From NCBI RefSeq assembly GCF_029222705.1, contig NZ_JARGZF010000002.1:868001-932000 (forward strand): 64,000 nucleotides of DNA, written 5' to 3'. Source of the stretch: Knoellia sp. p5-6-4. Its GTDB lineage: Bacteria > Actinomycetota > Actinomycetes > Actinomycetales > Dermatophilaceae. The position numbers and the translations under genes were made by a program. Positions 28,746-36,995 of the stretch are shown here, one piece after another. The notes under the pieces are model-generated. The model had not been told where the DNA came from. It was given only the letters and a program-made list of their open reading frames with translations, and ran no database searches. The number at the start of each line of letters is the position of its first letter. The stretch's first letter is position 1.

Positions 28746-29681
28746 ATGAGGACTTCCATCACCAAGCGCACCGGCTCCCGTCGCGCCGGTCTCGTGACCG
28801 TCGCAGCGGCGCTCACGCTCGCGATTGCACCAGGCGTGGCCTTCGCCGCGGTGCTCGAGGGCGATGGCGGAGACAACGAGATCCACGGCACGGTCAACGC
28901 TGACACCATCAACGGCCGCGGCGGCCAGGACCGCCTCTTCGGCAGCGAGGGCCCCGACATCGTCGACGGTGACACCGGTGCCGACCACGTCGTCGGTGGC
29001 GACGGCAACGACGAGGTCATCGGCGACGACGGCGAGGACGAGATGTTCGGCGGCACCGGCGCCGACATCATGCGTGCCCGCGACGGCATGACCGACCGCA
29101 TCAACTGCGGTGATGGCACCGACACCGTGTTCGCCGACTCGCAGGACCTCTTCCCGACGGCCACCAACACCGACCCCAAGGGCAACTGCGAGGACATCAA
29201 CTGGGTCAACCCGACCGTGCTCCCCGTCGCCCTGGCTGACATGCCCGAGGGCAAGGCCGGTCTCGACGACCCGCACCACGACTACCCCTCCTCCGACCTG
29301 CAGGCCCCGGCCGGCGCGAACATCCGTGCCCTGCGCGGTGGCCACGTCGAGGCGGCCGGCTGGGCCCCGCTCGGCCAGAGCTGGTGCGGCTACGGCGTCG
29401 TAATCCGCGGCATCGGCGGCGGCCAGTACATGTACTGCCACATGTACGACCAGCCGGATGTCTCCGCCGGTCAGGGCATCAGCCCGGGGCTCAAGATCGG
29501 TGACGTCGGCAGCACCGGCCAGTCCAGCGGCAACCACCTCCACCTGCAGGTGTGGAAGAACAGCATGCAGAGCGACGGCTACTACAACAGCGTGTGCCCG
29601 CAGAGGATGCTGACCGCCATCGCGAACGACAACCCGGTCCCCCTCCCCAAGGACCTGCCCTCCACCGGCTGCACGTACTGA
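28746..29681 (+). CDS. Secreted RTX-repeat protein with C-terminal M23-type peptidase domain
   Basis: The 311-residue product has a Sec signal peptide (cleavage likely after AFA near residue 35), then about seven calcium-binding nonapeptide-like units (GGxGxDxxx, for example GGDGNDEVIGDDGEDEMFGG) and a C-terminal lysostaphin/M23 fold. Metal ligands visible are HHDYPSSD, the His in YCHMYDQ and the HLHLQVW motif. The first motif has an extended spacing (HDYPxxD) compared with the usual HxxxD. The expected activity is cutting peptidoglycan cross-bridges outside the cell, stabilised by calcium; that is inference. AAGGGA precedes the ATG. Confidence 0.8.
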   Translation: MRTSITKRTGSRRAGLVTVAAALTLAIAPGVAFAAVLEGDGGDNEIHGTVNADTINGRGGQDRLFGSEGPDIVDGDTGADHVVGGDGNDEVIGDDGEDEMFGGTGADIMRARDGMTDRINCGDGTDTVFADSQDLFPTATNTDPKGNCEDINWVNPTVLPVALADMPEGKAGLDDPHHDYPSSDLQAPAGANIRALRGGHVEAAGWAPLGQSWCGYGVVIRGIGGGQYMYCHMYDQPDVSAGQGISPGLKIGDVGSTGQSSGNHLHLQVWKNSMQSDGYYNSVCPQRMLTAIANDNPVPLPKDLPSTGCTY

Positions 29682-29715
29682 CAGCAGGCGCCTCCACCTA
29701 GAGCCAACAGCGCCG

Positions 29716-29746
29716 ACATGGCGCCGCGGAGTCCGCGGCGCCATGT
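29716..29746 (+). terminator. Strong hairpin after the M23-RTX gene
   Basis: ACATGGCGCCGCGG (29716-29729) pairs perfectly with CCGCGGCGCCATGT (29733-29746), 14 bp with a 3-nt loop. It separates the secreted gene from the regulator gene, so the two are not one operon. Confidence 0.75.
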
Positions 29747-29769
29747 TGGTCTGCCATTGGTAAAGAGGT

Positions 29770-29799
29770 AGTGACACCGTCACTTTCGTCCCATATGTT
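29770..29799 (+). promoter_or_regulatory. Promoter of the AfsR/SARP regulator gene with a palindrome over the -35
   Basis: GTGACA (29771-29776) and TATGTT (29794-29799) are 17 bp apart, and the GTG start follows six bases later. A perfect interrupted palindrome AGTGAC-ACC-GTCACT (29770-29784) overlaps the -35, a likely operator for another regulator or for autoregulation. Confidence 0.65.
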
Positions 29800-29805
29800 C
29801 CGCCT

Positions 29806-32800
29806 GTGCCGATTCCAGAGGCTGCCGAAGGTGCCGTCGAGTTGCGGGTGCTGGGCCAGGTCGAGCTCTGCCCGGTGACCGACGGGCCGGTCCGGTTGAG
29901 CGGGCTCGAGCGCGGTCTGCTCTCCCTCGCCGCATTCGGTGGCGGCCTCACGACCACCAGTCTCAGCGAGTGGCTCTGGGGCGACGCCCCACCACCCTCG
30001 GCACGCAACCGCGTCCAGGCCCTCGTGAGCGGCATCCGCCGCAAGGCGGGCGGGGCGGGCAGCACGGTGCTCCTGACCGACGGCTCGGGCTACCGCCTCG
30101 ACGCCCGCCTTCGCGTCGACCTGACCACGTGGGAACAGCTGGTATGCCGCGCGCGCACCGCCCGAGCGCAGGGGCCACAGGAGAGCCTCCACCTGTACGA
30201 GCAGGCCCTCGACCTGTTCGGCGACAAACCCCTGCAGGGCGCCCCCGAGACGCCTGCTGTCCAGCTCGAGCGCGACCGCCTCTCGCACGCCCGCCTCACC
30301 GTGCTCGAGGAGCGCATCGACACCGCCCTGGTCGTCGGGCGTCTCGACGGGCTGGTGGCCGAGCTCGCCGCGTTGACGAACCGGCACCCCTACAACGAGA
30401 CCTTCCTCGCCCAGTTCGTGCTCGCCCTGGCCGCGTGCGGCCAGCAGGCGAAGGCCCTGGAGGTCTACCGCACGGCCTACCACCGGCTCGACGACGAGCT
30501 CGGCGTCGAGCCGTCGCCCCGGTTGCAGGAGGCCCATCGCCGCGTGTTGTCCGGTGAGGTGCCACAGCCTGCGCCGGTGTCGACGGGATCCGCTGCAGGA
30601 GAGCCGAAGCCGCAGCCAGCAGCCTCCGAGCTCAAGACGCCAGAGACACCAGCGAAGCCGCAACCCGCTCCTTCGGACCCGAGTCCGACTCCTGCACGCG
30701 ACATCGTGGGAACCGTGGCCGAGTCCCTCCCCTCACCTGTCCCCTCCGTGGGGCAGGCGCTACCCACCCCCAGGACGCTTCCCCGGCGCCCGCACGGGTT
30801 CCTCGGCCGCGAGCCGGAGCTGGAAACCATCAGCGCCGCGGGGGCGTGCAGCACGGAGGCAGCGGCCACGGTGCTCGTCACCGGCCTCGCGGGCGTGGGC
30901 AAGAGCGCCCTCGTCGTGGAGGCCGGCGCCCGCGTGCGCGACACCTTCCCCGGCGGCACGCTCTACGTCGACGTGTCGAGTGAGCAGAGCACGGGCGAGG
31001 CCGACTCCGTCATTGCCGTGTTCCTGCACCTCCTGGGGGTGATGCCCGAGGCGATCCCGGAGACCCCCGCCGCCCGCGCCGGTCTCTACCGCTCCCTGAT
31101 CGACGGCCGTCGGTTGCTCGTCGTGCTCGACAATGTCGACCACCGCGCCGACCAGATCGACCAGAGCCTGCTCGACCTCCTTCCCACCTCGGCGGGTTCG
31201 ATGGCGCTCGTCACCGCCCGCACTCCCCCGTCACGCCTGCAGCCCACGCACCACCTGCGTCTGCGCCCGCTCCCCACGCAGGACGCCGTCCGCCTCCTCG
31301 CGGGGGTGGCCGGAGCCGAGCGCGTCGAGGCCGACCCGGCCGCCGCGGAGGAGCTCGCCTCCCACACCGGGTGCCTGCCGCTGGCCCTGCGCCTGGTGGG
31401 CGGCAGGCTCGCACAGCGCCCCGACCTCAGCGTCCGCCGCATGGCCCGGAGGCTGCAGGACATCGCGAGGGGCCTGGACGACATCGAGACCGGCGGCCCC
31501 GAGAACGCGTCCGTGCGGGCCAGCCTGACGATGGTGTGGGACCGGCTCCCCGAACGCACCCGCCAGACCGCCGCCCTCTTGGCGGTGCTGCCGCTGCAGA
31601 CGTTCTCCCCGTGGGTGCCGCAGGCCCTGCTCGACGACCAGGTCGCGGGTGAGCGGGCGATGGACGCCCTCATCGACGCGAGCTTCGTCGAGCCGGTGAT
31701 CGTGCCGGGCCACGAGGCGCAGTACCGGCTGCACAACCTCGTCGCCCGCTTCGCTCGCGAGCACGCACCAGTCAGCGAGGCGGAGGCCGAGGCTGCCGTG
31801 CTTTCCGTCAGTGCGAGCCTGCTGGTCCTGGTGGAGGGCTACCGCCACGCCTTCCCTCTGCAGTTCCTGCCGGCCGCCCCGCCACCCCGGGACGCGCGTC
31901 AGGACGAGCGGCGGGTGACCATCGAGGTGGAGACCGGTCTCGACTCCGATGAGGCCCGCGAGGCCTGCATGACCGCCCTCGAGGCCGTGAGGTCCTGTGC
32001 CCGTGCGGTCGCCCATCACCGACCGCAGCTTGCCTGGCGGCTGCTGGCCGCTGCGGGCAACGCCCACCACGTGTCCCCCGAGCACCTGTCCTGGCTGGCC
32101 GCTTGCGAGTCGGTCACCGCCGAGCTCGCCCAGGACTGTGAGGACCAGCGGCTTGGCCGCGCCGTGCTCTCCGTGGCCAGGGCATGGCATCAGCACGACC
32201 ACCTGGGGCGTTCGACGCCGGCCCTGACGCTGGCCTCCCAGGCCCGCCGGGACCTCACCCTCCTCGGGGCCGCGACGCAGGCCGCAGCGGCGGGACTCGT
32301 CGCCTCGCATGCCGCCCTGGCCCTCGGGCGCCGGGATACGGCCGAGGCCGAGCTGGCGAGGGCGGCCGACCTGCTGTCGCGCCACCCCGACCGGTCGCTG
32401 GAGGGCTGGACGCACATCGTGCGGGGCGAGCTCCACAACGACTACGACGAGCTGGTGCAGTCGCGACACGAGTTCACGACCGCCCGCTCGCTGTTGGACG
32501 ACTCCGCCGACCGGCTGGCCCATGCACTGGCGACGGTCTACCTGTCGCGCACCTGCCGACGGCTCGGTGAGCTCGAGATCGCACAGCAGCTCGTGCGTGA
32601 GTCGCTGGTGGTCCTGCAGCGCTTCGGCGCCGAACACCTCTTCACCGTCGCCCTCGACGCGAGCGCCGAGGTGGAGGCCGCCCTCGGAGACGGTGCAGCG
32701 GCCCTCGACCACGCCACGGTGGCGCACCAGCGCGCGGTCGCCGCCCAGGACGCCTTCCTGACGGCGCGCACCAGCCGGACCCGCGGTCGCGCGCTCCTCG

Positions 32801-33048
32801 CTCTGGGACGACTGGCCGAGGCCGCCGACGAGTTCCGTCGCTCGGTCGACGCCTTCGCCGTGCTGGGCCGCGACCTCAGCGTCGCGGGCACGCTGCGGGA
32901 CCTCGCGCACGTCCAGCGACTGCAGGGGCAGGCTGCGGCAGCCAAGGAGTCAACCCGCCGCGAGCAGGCGGCGCTGGCCCGTGCCGGAGTCGTCCCCGAC
33001 GAGGTCGACCTCGCCGAGCACCAGCCGGCAGGCGGCCTGCTGCGCTGA
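29806..33048 (+). CDS. Large AfsR/SARP-family regulator: winged helix-BTAD, NB-ARC ATPase and TPR-like repeats
   Basis: The 1080-residue protein begins with an OmpR-like DNA-binding domain (about 10-95) and a bacterial transcriptional activation domain (about 100-250). A Pro/Ala-rich linker follows, then a STAND-type NB-ARC ATPase (Walker A GLAGVGKS near 363-370, and later VVLDNVDH), and tetratricopeptide-like helices from about 640 to the end. This is the full AfsR layout. Such proteins activate target genes from direct heptamer repeats, and sensing by the TPR part is typical. Matching repeats lie before both neighbouring secreted genes. The GTG start follows TATGTT by six bases. Confidence 0.88.
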   Translation: MPIPEAAEGAVELRVLGQVELCPVTDGPVRLSGLERGLLSLAAFGGGLTTTSLSEWLWGDAPPPSARNRVQALVSGIRRKAGGAGSTVLLTDGSGYRLDARLRVDLTTWEQLVCRARTARAQGPQESLHLYEQALDLFGDKPLQGAPETPAVQLERDRLSHARLTVLEERIDTALVVGRLDGLVAELAALTNRHPYNETFLAQFVLALAACGQQAKALEVYRTAYHRLDDELGVEPSPRLQEAHRRVLSGEVPQPAPVSTGSAAGEPKPQPAASELKTPETPAKPQPAPSDPSPTPARDIVGTVAESLPSPVPSVGQALPTPRTLPRRPHGFLGREPELETISAAGACSTEAAATVLVTGLAGVGKSALVVEAGARVRDTFPGGTLYVDVSSEQSTGEADSVIAVFLHLLGVMPEAIPETPAARAGLYRSLIDGRRLLVVLDNVDHRADQIDQSLLDLLPTSAGSMALVTARTPPSRLQPTHHLRLRPLPTQDAVRLLAGVAGAERVEADPAAAEELASHTGCLPLALRLVGGRLAQRPDLSVRRMARRLQDIARGLDDIETGGPENASVRASLTMVWDRLPERTRQTAALLAVLPLQTFSPWVPQALLDDQVAGERAMDALIDASFVEPVIVPGHEAQYRLHNLVARFAREHAPVSEAEAEAAVLSVSASLLVLVEGYRHAFPLQFLPAAPPPRDARQDERRVTIEVETGLDSDEAREACMTALEAVRSCARAVAHHRPQLAWRLLAAAGNAHHVSPEHLSWLAACESVTAELAQDCEDQRLGRAVLSVARAWHQHDHLGRSTPALTLASQARRDLTLLGAATQAAAAGLVASHAALALGRRDTAEAELARAADLLSRHPDRSLEGWTHIVRGELHNDYDELVQSRHEFTTARSLLDDSADRLAHALATVYLSRTCRRLGELEIAQQLVRESLVVLQRFGAEHLFTVALDASAEVEAALGDGAAALDHATVAHQRAVAAQDAFLTARTSRTRGRALLALGRLAEAADEFRRSVDAFAVLGRDLSVAGTLRDLAHVQRLQGQAAAAKESTRREQAALARAGVVPDEVDLAEHQPAGGLLR

Positions 33049-33066
33049 GCCACGACGCGTAGCGCA

Positions 33067-33095
33067 TCCGCAGCGGTTTCGCAGCGGCGCCCGCG
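33067..33095 (+). promoter_or_regulatory. Candidate SARP operator upstream of the CHAP-RTX gene
   Basis: TCCGCAG (33067-33073) and TTCGCAG (33078-33084) are 11 bp apart, with a weaker third unit GCCCGCG at 33089-33095. The unit is the same as in the element at 28644-28672. It lies 18 bp past the regulator stop and 96 bp before the CHAP-RTX start. Confidence 0.55.
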
Positions 33096-33190
33096 ACGGT
33101 CTCCCCAGGGCTCACCGCAGCGGTGGGCCGGAGCAGGCGGCGACCACGCGGCACACGAGGGTCGCCGACACGGACCCAAGGAGCACCACC

Positions 33191-34213
33191 ATGAAGCGCA
33201 CCTTCAGCCGCGTCACGGGCACGACAGTCCTCGCCGCGGCGATCCTCGCCAGCGGGCAAGCGGCCTACGCGGCCACCTGGACCGGCACCGACGCCGACAA
33301 CACCAAGGAGGGGACCAGCGCCGCCGACACCTACTACGGACGAGGCGGCAGCGACCACCTCGAGGGTGCCGGTGACGACGACGACCTCTACGGCGAGGAC
33401 GGCAACGACACCCTGTTCGGCAACACGGGTGCTGATCGGCTCTTCGGCGGGGCCAACCCCGACCGGCTCTACGGCGGCCCAGGACGCGACGTCATCGACG
33501 GCGGCTCCGGTGACGACCGGCTGTACGCCGACGACGACACGGACTCCAGCACCTCCGGCAGCGGCGACACGGTGCGCGGCGACTTGGGCAACGACACGAT
33601 CTTCACCCGTGACGGCGAGGTCGACGTGGTGCAGTGCGGCGACGGCACGCGCGACGTCGTGATCGCCGACAACGTCGACGAGGTGGCCGGCGACTGCGAG
33701 AGGGTCGCCCGGGCGGCCGAGCGCAGTGGTGAGGCCGACGCCCTCGCCGAGCGTGCGACGGAGTGGGCGAAGGCCTTCATCGGTCTCGACGAGAAGCAGC
33801 TCTACAACCTGGGGTACTGGCAGGTGTGGACCGAGCGCACGGGCAACGCCAGCGGCACGCCCGGCTCTCCGGAGTGGTGCGGCATCTTCGCCCACGAGGC
33901 CTACTTCCAGGCTGGCCGCGACCTTCCCAACGAGATGGACTACACCAACTGGCTCTACAGCACGACGAGCCCGGCGTTCTCCACGGTCGCGTCCGAGGGC
34001 AACATCAAGCGGGGCGACCTGCTCCTCTTCGACTGGAACGGCGACAACGACCCCGACCACATCGGCATCGCCGCCAAGGACTACGTGGAAGGCGACGGGG
34101 GCAAGGTGCAGGTCGTCTCGGGCAACAGCAGCATGCCGGACGGTGGCCCGAACGGTGTCGACCTCGACACCAACACCTTCGGGGAGATCATCAAGGTGCG
34201 CCGGGTCAACTGA
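33191..34213 (+). CDS. Secreted RTX-repeat protein with C-terminal CHAP amidase/endopeptidase domain
   Basis: The 340-residue product has a Sec signal peptide (cleavage likely after AYA near residue 27), then RTX-like nonapeptides (GGSDHLEGAGDDDDLYGEDG, GGPGRDVIDGG) and a CHAP domain. CHAP marks are the catalytic Cys in GSPEWCGIFAHEAY and the His in DPDHIGIAAKDY, with GDLLLFDW between. CHAP enzymes cut peptidoglycan amide bonds. The architecture parallels the M23-RTX protein at 28746 but the enzyme domain is unrelated. AAGGAG precedes the ATG. Confidence 0.82.
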   Translation: MKRTFSRVTGTTVLAAAILASGQAAYAATWTGTDADNTKEGTSAADTYYGRGGSDHLEGAGDDDDLYGEDGNDTLFGNTGADRLFGGANPDRLYGGPGRDVIDGGSGDDRLYADDDTDSSTSGSGDTVRGDLGNDTIFTRDGEVDVVQCGDGTRDVVIADNVDEVAGDCERVARAAERSGEADALAERATEWAKAFIGLDEKQLYNLGYWQVWTERTGNASGTPGSPEWCGIFAHEAYFQAGRDLPNEMDYTNWLYSTTSPAFSTVASEGNIKRGDLLLFDWNGDNDPDHIGIAAKDYVEGDGGKVQVVSGNSSMPDGGPNGVDLDTNTFGEIIKVRRVN

Positions 34214-34230
34214 CCCCGAACACACACCCT

Positions 34231-34268
34231 CGAGCGGGTCGCGACGGGAGGGGGTCGCGGCCCGCTCG
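34231..34268 (+). terminator. Hairpin after the CHAP-RTX gene
   Basis: A 15-bp arm at 34231-34245 pairs with 34254-34268 with a single G-U wobble and an 8-nt loop. It lies 18 bp past the stop and may serve both strands, since the helicase ends at 34437 on the other strand. Confidence 0.7.
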
Positions 34269-34436
34269 CCGTGTGAGCGGAGTGCGGTCATCTCGTGACT
34301 GCTGCCGAGGGAAACCTGACATCTCCTTTGCCCTCAGGACGAAACTGCTGGCACCGGTAGCGTCTCTGCTCGACCTGCCCAACGCAGAGGATCTGCAGCG
34401 CGCGCAGTAGCCGGCTCGACGCAGACGTCGGGTGGG

Positions 34437-36995
34437 CTACTCGCGCTCGGCTGCGAACCCGCCGACGGGGCCGAAGCCGGTGACCGTGACAGCCGCCTCG
34501 CCAGCCTCGTCCGAAGCCGCAAGGTCGACGACCGCCGTGATGGCCCAGTCGTGGTCGCCCTCGGGGTCGTCGATGACCTGCCGCACCAGCCAGCGCCCCG
34601 GCTCCCGGGTCACCTGCAGGAGAGCAGGCCCGCGCGCATCCGGCCCGGTCCCGATCGAGTCGTACTCCTCGAAGTAGTCCTCGATCGCCTCCCGCCAACG
34701 CTCGGCGTCCCACCCGGAGTCGGCATCAAGCTCGCCCAGGTCGTTCCACCGGCGCAGGGCGGCCAGCTCCACCCGCCGGAACATGGCGTTGCGCACGAGC
34801 ACCCGGAAGGCCCGCTCGTTGGCGGTGATCGGCCGCGGCTCGTCCCCCACTCCCCCGGGCCGCACCTCGACCATGCCGTCGGCACCCCCAAGAGCCAACG
34901 AGGGGTCGGTCAGCTGCTCCCACTCGTCCAGCAGGCTCGAGTCGGTCTGCCGCACCACCTCGCCCAGCCACTCGACGAGGTCCGAGACCTCCTCGGTCTT
35001 CAGTGAGTCCGGCACGGTCTGGCGCAGCGCCTTGTAGGCGTCGGAGAGGTACCGCAGCACCAGTCCCTCGGAGCGCGACAGCCCGTAGTAGGCGACGAAC
35101 TCGCCGAAGGTCATGGCGCGCTCCCACAGGTCGCGCACCACCGACTTCGGCGACAGCGGCGTCTCCGCCACCCAGGGGTGCCCCTGCCGGTAGGTCTCGA
35201 ACACCGCCTCGAGGAGCTCCTGCAGCGGTTTGGGCCACGTGACGTCGTCGAGCAGCTCCATCCGCTCGTCGTAGTCGATGCCCTCGGCCTTCATCTCCGC
35301 CACGGCCTCGCCTCGCGCCTTGAACTGCTGCGCCAGCAGCACCTGCCGCGGGTCGTCCAGCGTCGCCTCCACCACCGAGAGCACGTCGAGGGCGTAGGTC
35401 GGGGACTCGGGATCGAGCACCGAGAAGGCAGCCAGCGCGAAGGGCGACAGCGGCTGGTTGAGCGCGAAACCGAACTGCAGGTCCTCGACCAGCCGCACCG
35501 TCCGACCGTCGTCGTCCGGTGAAGGGAGCCGCTCCACCACCCCCGCCGTCAGCAGCGACCGGTAGATCTGGATCGCCCGCTTCGACAGCCTGGCCTGCCT
35601 GCGCGGGTCCTCGTGGTTGTCGCGCAGCAGTTTCGCCATCGCCAGGTAGGGATCGCCTTCTCTCGCGAGGACGTTCAGCAGCATCGAGTGGCTCACCTGC
35701 ATGCGCGAGACCAGCGGCTCCGGCTCGGCCTCGACGAGCCGGTGGAACTGCTCCTCCGTCCAGGTCACGAACCCCTCGGGCGGCTTCTTCCGCTGCACCT
35801 TGCGCTGCTTCTTAGGGTCGTCGCCCGCCTTCTGCAGCGCCTTGTGGTTCTCGACGACGTGCTCTGGCGCCTGCACGACAACGGATCCCGAGGTGTCGTA
35901 GCCGGCGCGACCCGCGCGTCCCGCGATCTGGTGGAACTCGCGAGCCTTGAGCAGCCGCTGCCGCGACCCGTCGAACTTCGTCAGCCCGGTCAGCACCACC
36001 GTGCGGATCGGCACGTTGATGCCCACCCCGAGAGTGTCCGTGCCGCAGATGACCTTGAGCAGCCCGGCCTGCGCGAGCTGCTCCACGAGCCGCCGGTACT
36101 TGGGCAGCATGCCAGCGTGGTGCACCCCGATCCCGTGCCGCACGAGGCGCGACAGCGTCTTGCCGAACCCGGCCGAGAAGCGGAACCCGCCCATGAGAGC
36201 AGCGATCTCGTCCTTCTCGGCACGGGTGCAGACGTTGATCGACATCAGCGCCTGCGCCCGCTCCAGCGCCGCGGCCTGCGTGAAGTGCACGACGTAGACC
36301 GGCGCCTGGTGCGTGGTCAGCAGCTCCTCGAGCGTCTCGTGAAGCGGCGTCAGCGCCCACGAGTACGACAGCGGCACCGGCCGCTGCGCCGACGTCACCA
36401 CCGCGGTCGTGCGCCCGGTGCGACGCGTCAGGTCCTTCTGGAACGGCGTGACGTCACCCAGCGTCGCCGACATCAGCACGAACTGGGTGCGCGCCAGCTC
36501 GAGCAGCGGCACCTGCCAGGCCCACCCCCGGTCGGGCTCGGAGTAGAAGTGGAACTCGTCCATCACCACCTGCCCGATGTCGGGCGAGGCACCGGTGCGC
36601 AGGGCGATGTTCGCCAGCACCTCAGCGGTGCAGCAGATGATCGGCGCGTCCGCGTTGACCGAGGCATCCCCGGTCAGCATCCCCACGTTGGCCGGTCCGA
36701 ACAGGTCGCACAGCGCGAAGAACTTCTCCGACACCAGCGCCTTGATCGGTGCCGTGTAGTAGGTGCGCACCCCCGCCGCCAGGGCCGCGAAGTGGGCCCC
36801 GGTGGCGACCAGGCTCTTCCCCGACCCGGTCGGCGTCGACAGGATCACGTTGGACCCCGTCATCACCTCGATGAGCGCCTCCTCCTGCGCCGGGTAGAGC
36901 GTCAGGCCCTGCGAGGCGGCCCAGGCGACGAACGCGTCGAACAGCGAGTCGGGGTCCCGCTGCCCCTGCGGCGGGAGGTGGTCGAGCAGCGTCAC
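34437..36995 (-). CDS. DEAD/DEAH-box helicase, SF2, with DUF3516-type C-terminal part
   Basis: The 852-residue helicase has motif I STPTGSGKS (about 53-61), motif II DEFH (146-149), motif III SATLG (176-180), and helicase C motifs such as VGINVPIRTVVLTGL and QIAGRAGRAGYDTSG. The long C-terminal half fits the DUF3516 family seen in actinobacteria. Substrate (RNA or DNA) is not visible. GTG 36995 overlaps the SIS gene stop, so the longer in-frame ORF running into that gene is rejected. A broken second copy of its 3' region lies at 27922-28563. Confidence 0.88.
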   Translation of the reverse strand: MTLLDHLPPQGQRDPDSLFDAFVAWAASQGLTLYPAQEEALIEVMTGSNVILSTPTGSGKSLVATGAHFAALAAGVRTYYTAPIKALVSEKFFALCDLFGPANVGMLTGDASVNADAPIICCTAEVLANIALRTGASPDIGQVVMDEFHFYSEPDRGWAWQVPLLELARTQFVLMSATLGDVTPFQKDLTRRTGRTTAVVTSAQRPVPLSYSWALTPLHETLEELLTTHQAPVYVVHFTQAAALERAQALMSINVCTRAEKDEIAALMGGFRFSAGFGKTLSRLVRHGIGVHHAGMLPKYRRLVEQLAQAGLLKVICGTDTLGVGINVPIRTVVLTGLTKFDGSRQRLLKAREFHQIAGRAGRAGYDTSGSVVVQAPEHVVENHKALQKAGDDPKKQRKVQRKKPPEGFVTWTEEQFHRLVEAEPEPLVSRMQVSHSMLLNVLAREGDPYLAMAKLLRDNHEDPRRQARLSKRAIQIYRSLLTAGVVERLPSPDDDGRTVRLVEDLQFGFALNQPLSPFALAAFSVLDPESPTYALDVLSVVEATLDDPRQVLLAQQFKARGEAVAEMKAEGIDYDERMELLDDVTWPKPLQELLEAVFETYRQGHPWVAETPLSPKSVVRDLWERAMTFGEFVAYYGLSRSEGLVLRYLSDAYKALRQTVPDSLKTEEVSDLVEWLGEVVRQTDSSLLDEWEQLTDPSLALGGADGMVEVRPGGVGDEPRPITANERAFRVLVRNAMFRRVELAALRRWNDLGELDADSGWDAERWREAIEDYFEEYDSIGTGPDARGPALLQVTREPGRWLVRQVIDDPEGDHDWAITAVVDLAASDEAGEAAVTVTGFGPVGGFAAERE

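Noticed and set aside
28506-30065. 519-residue minus-strand frame across the M23-RTX gene and regulator start
   Set aside because: It runs opposite the RTX repeats and has a repetitive Val/Ala/Asp composition produced by them; no start signal.
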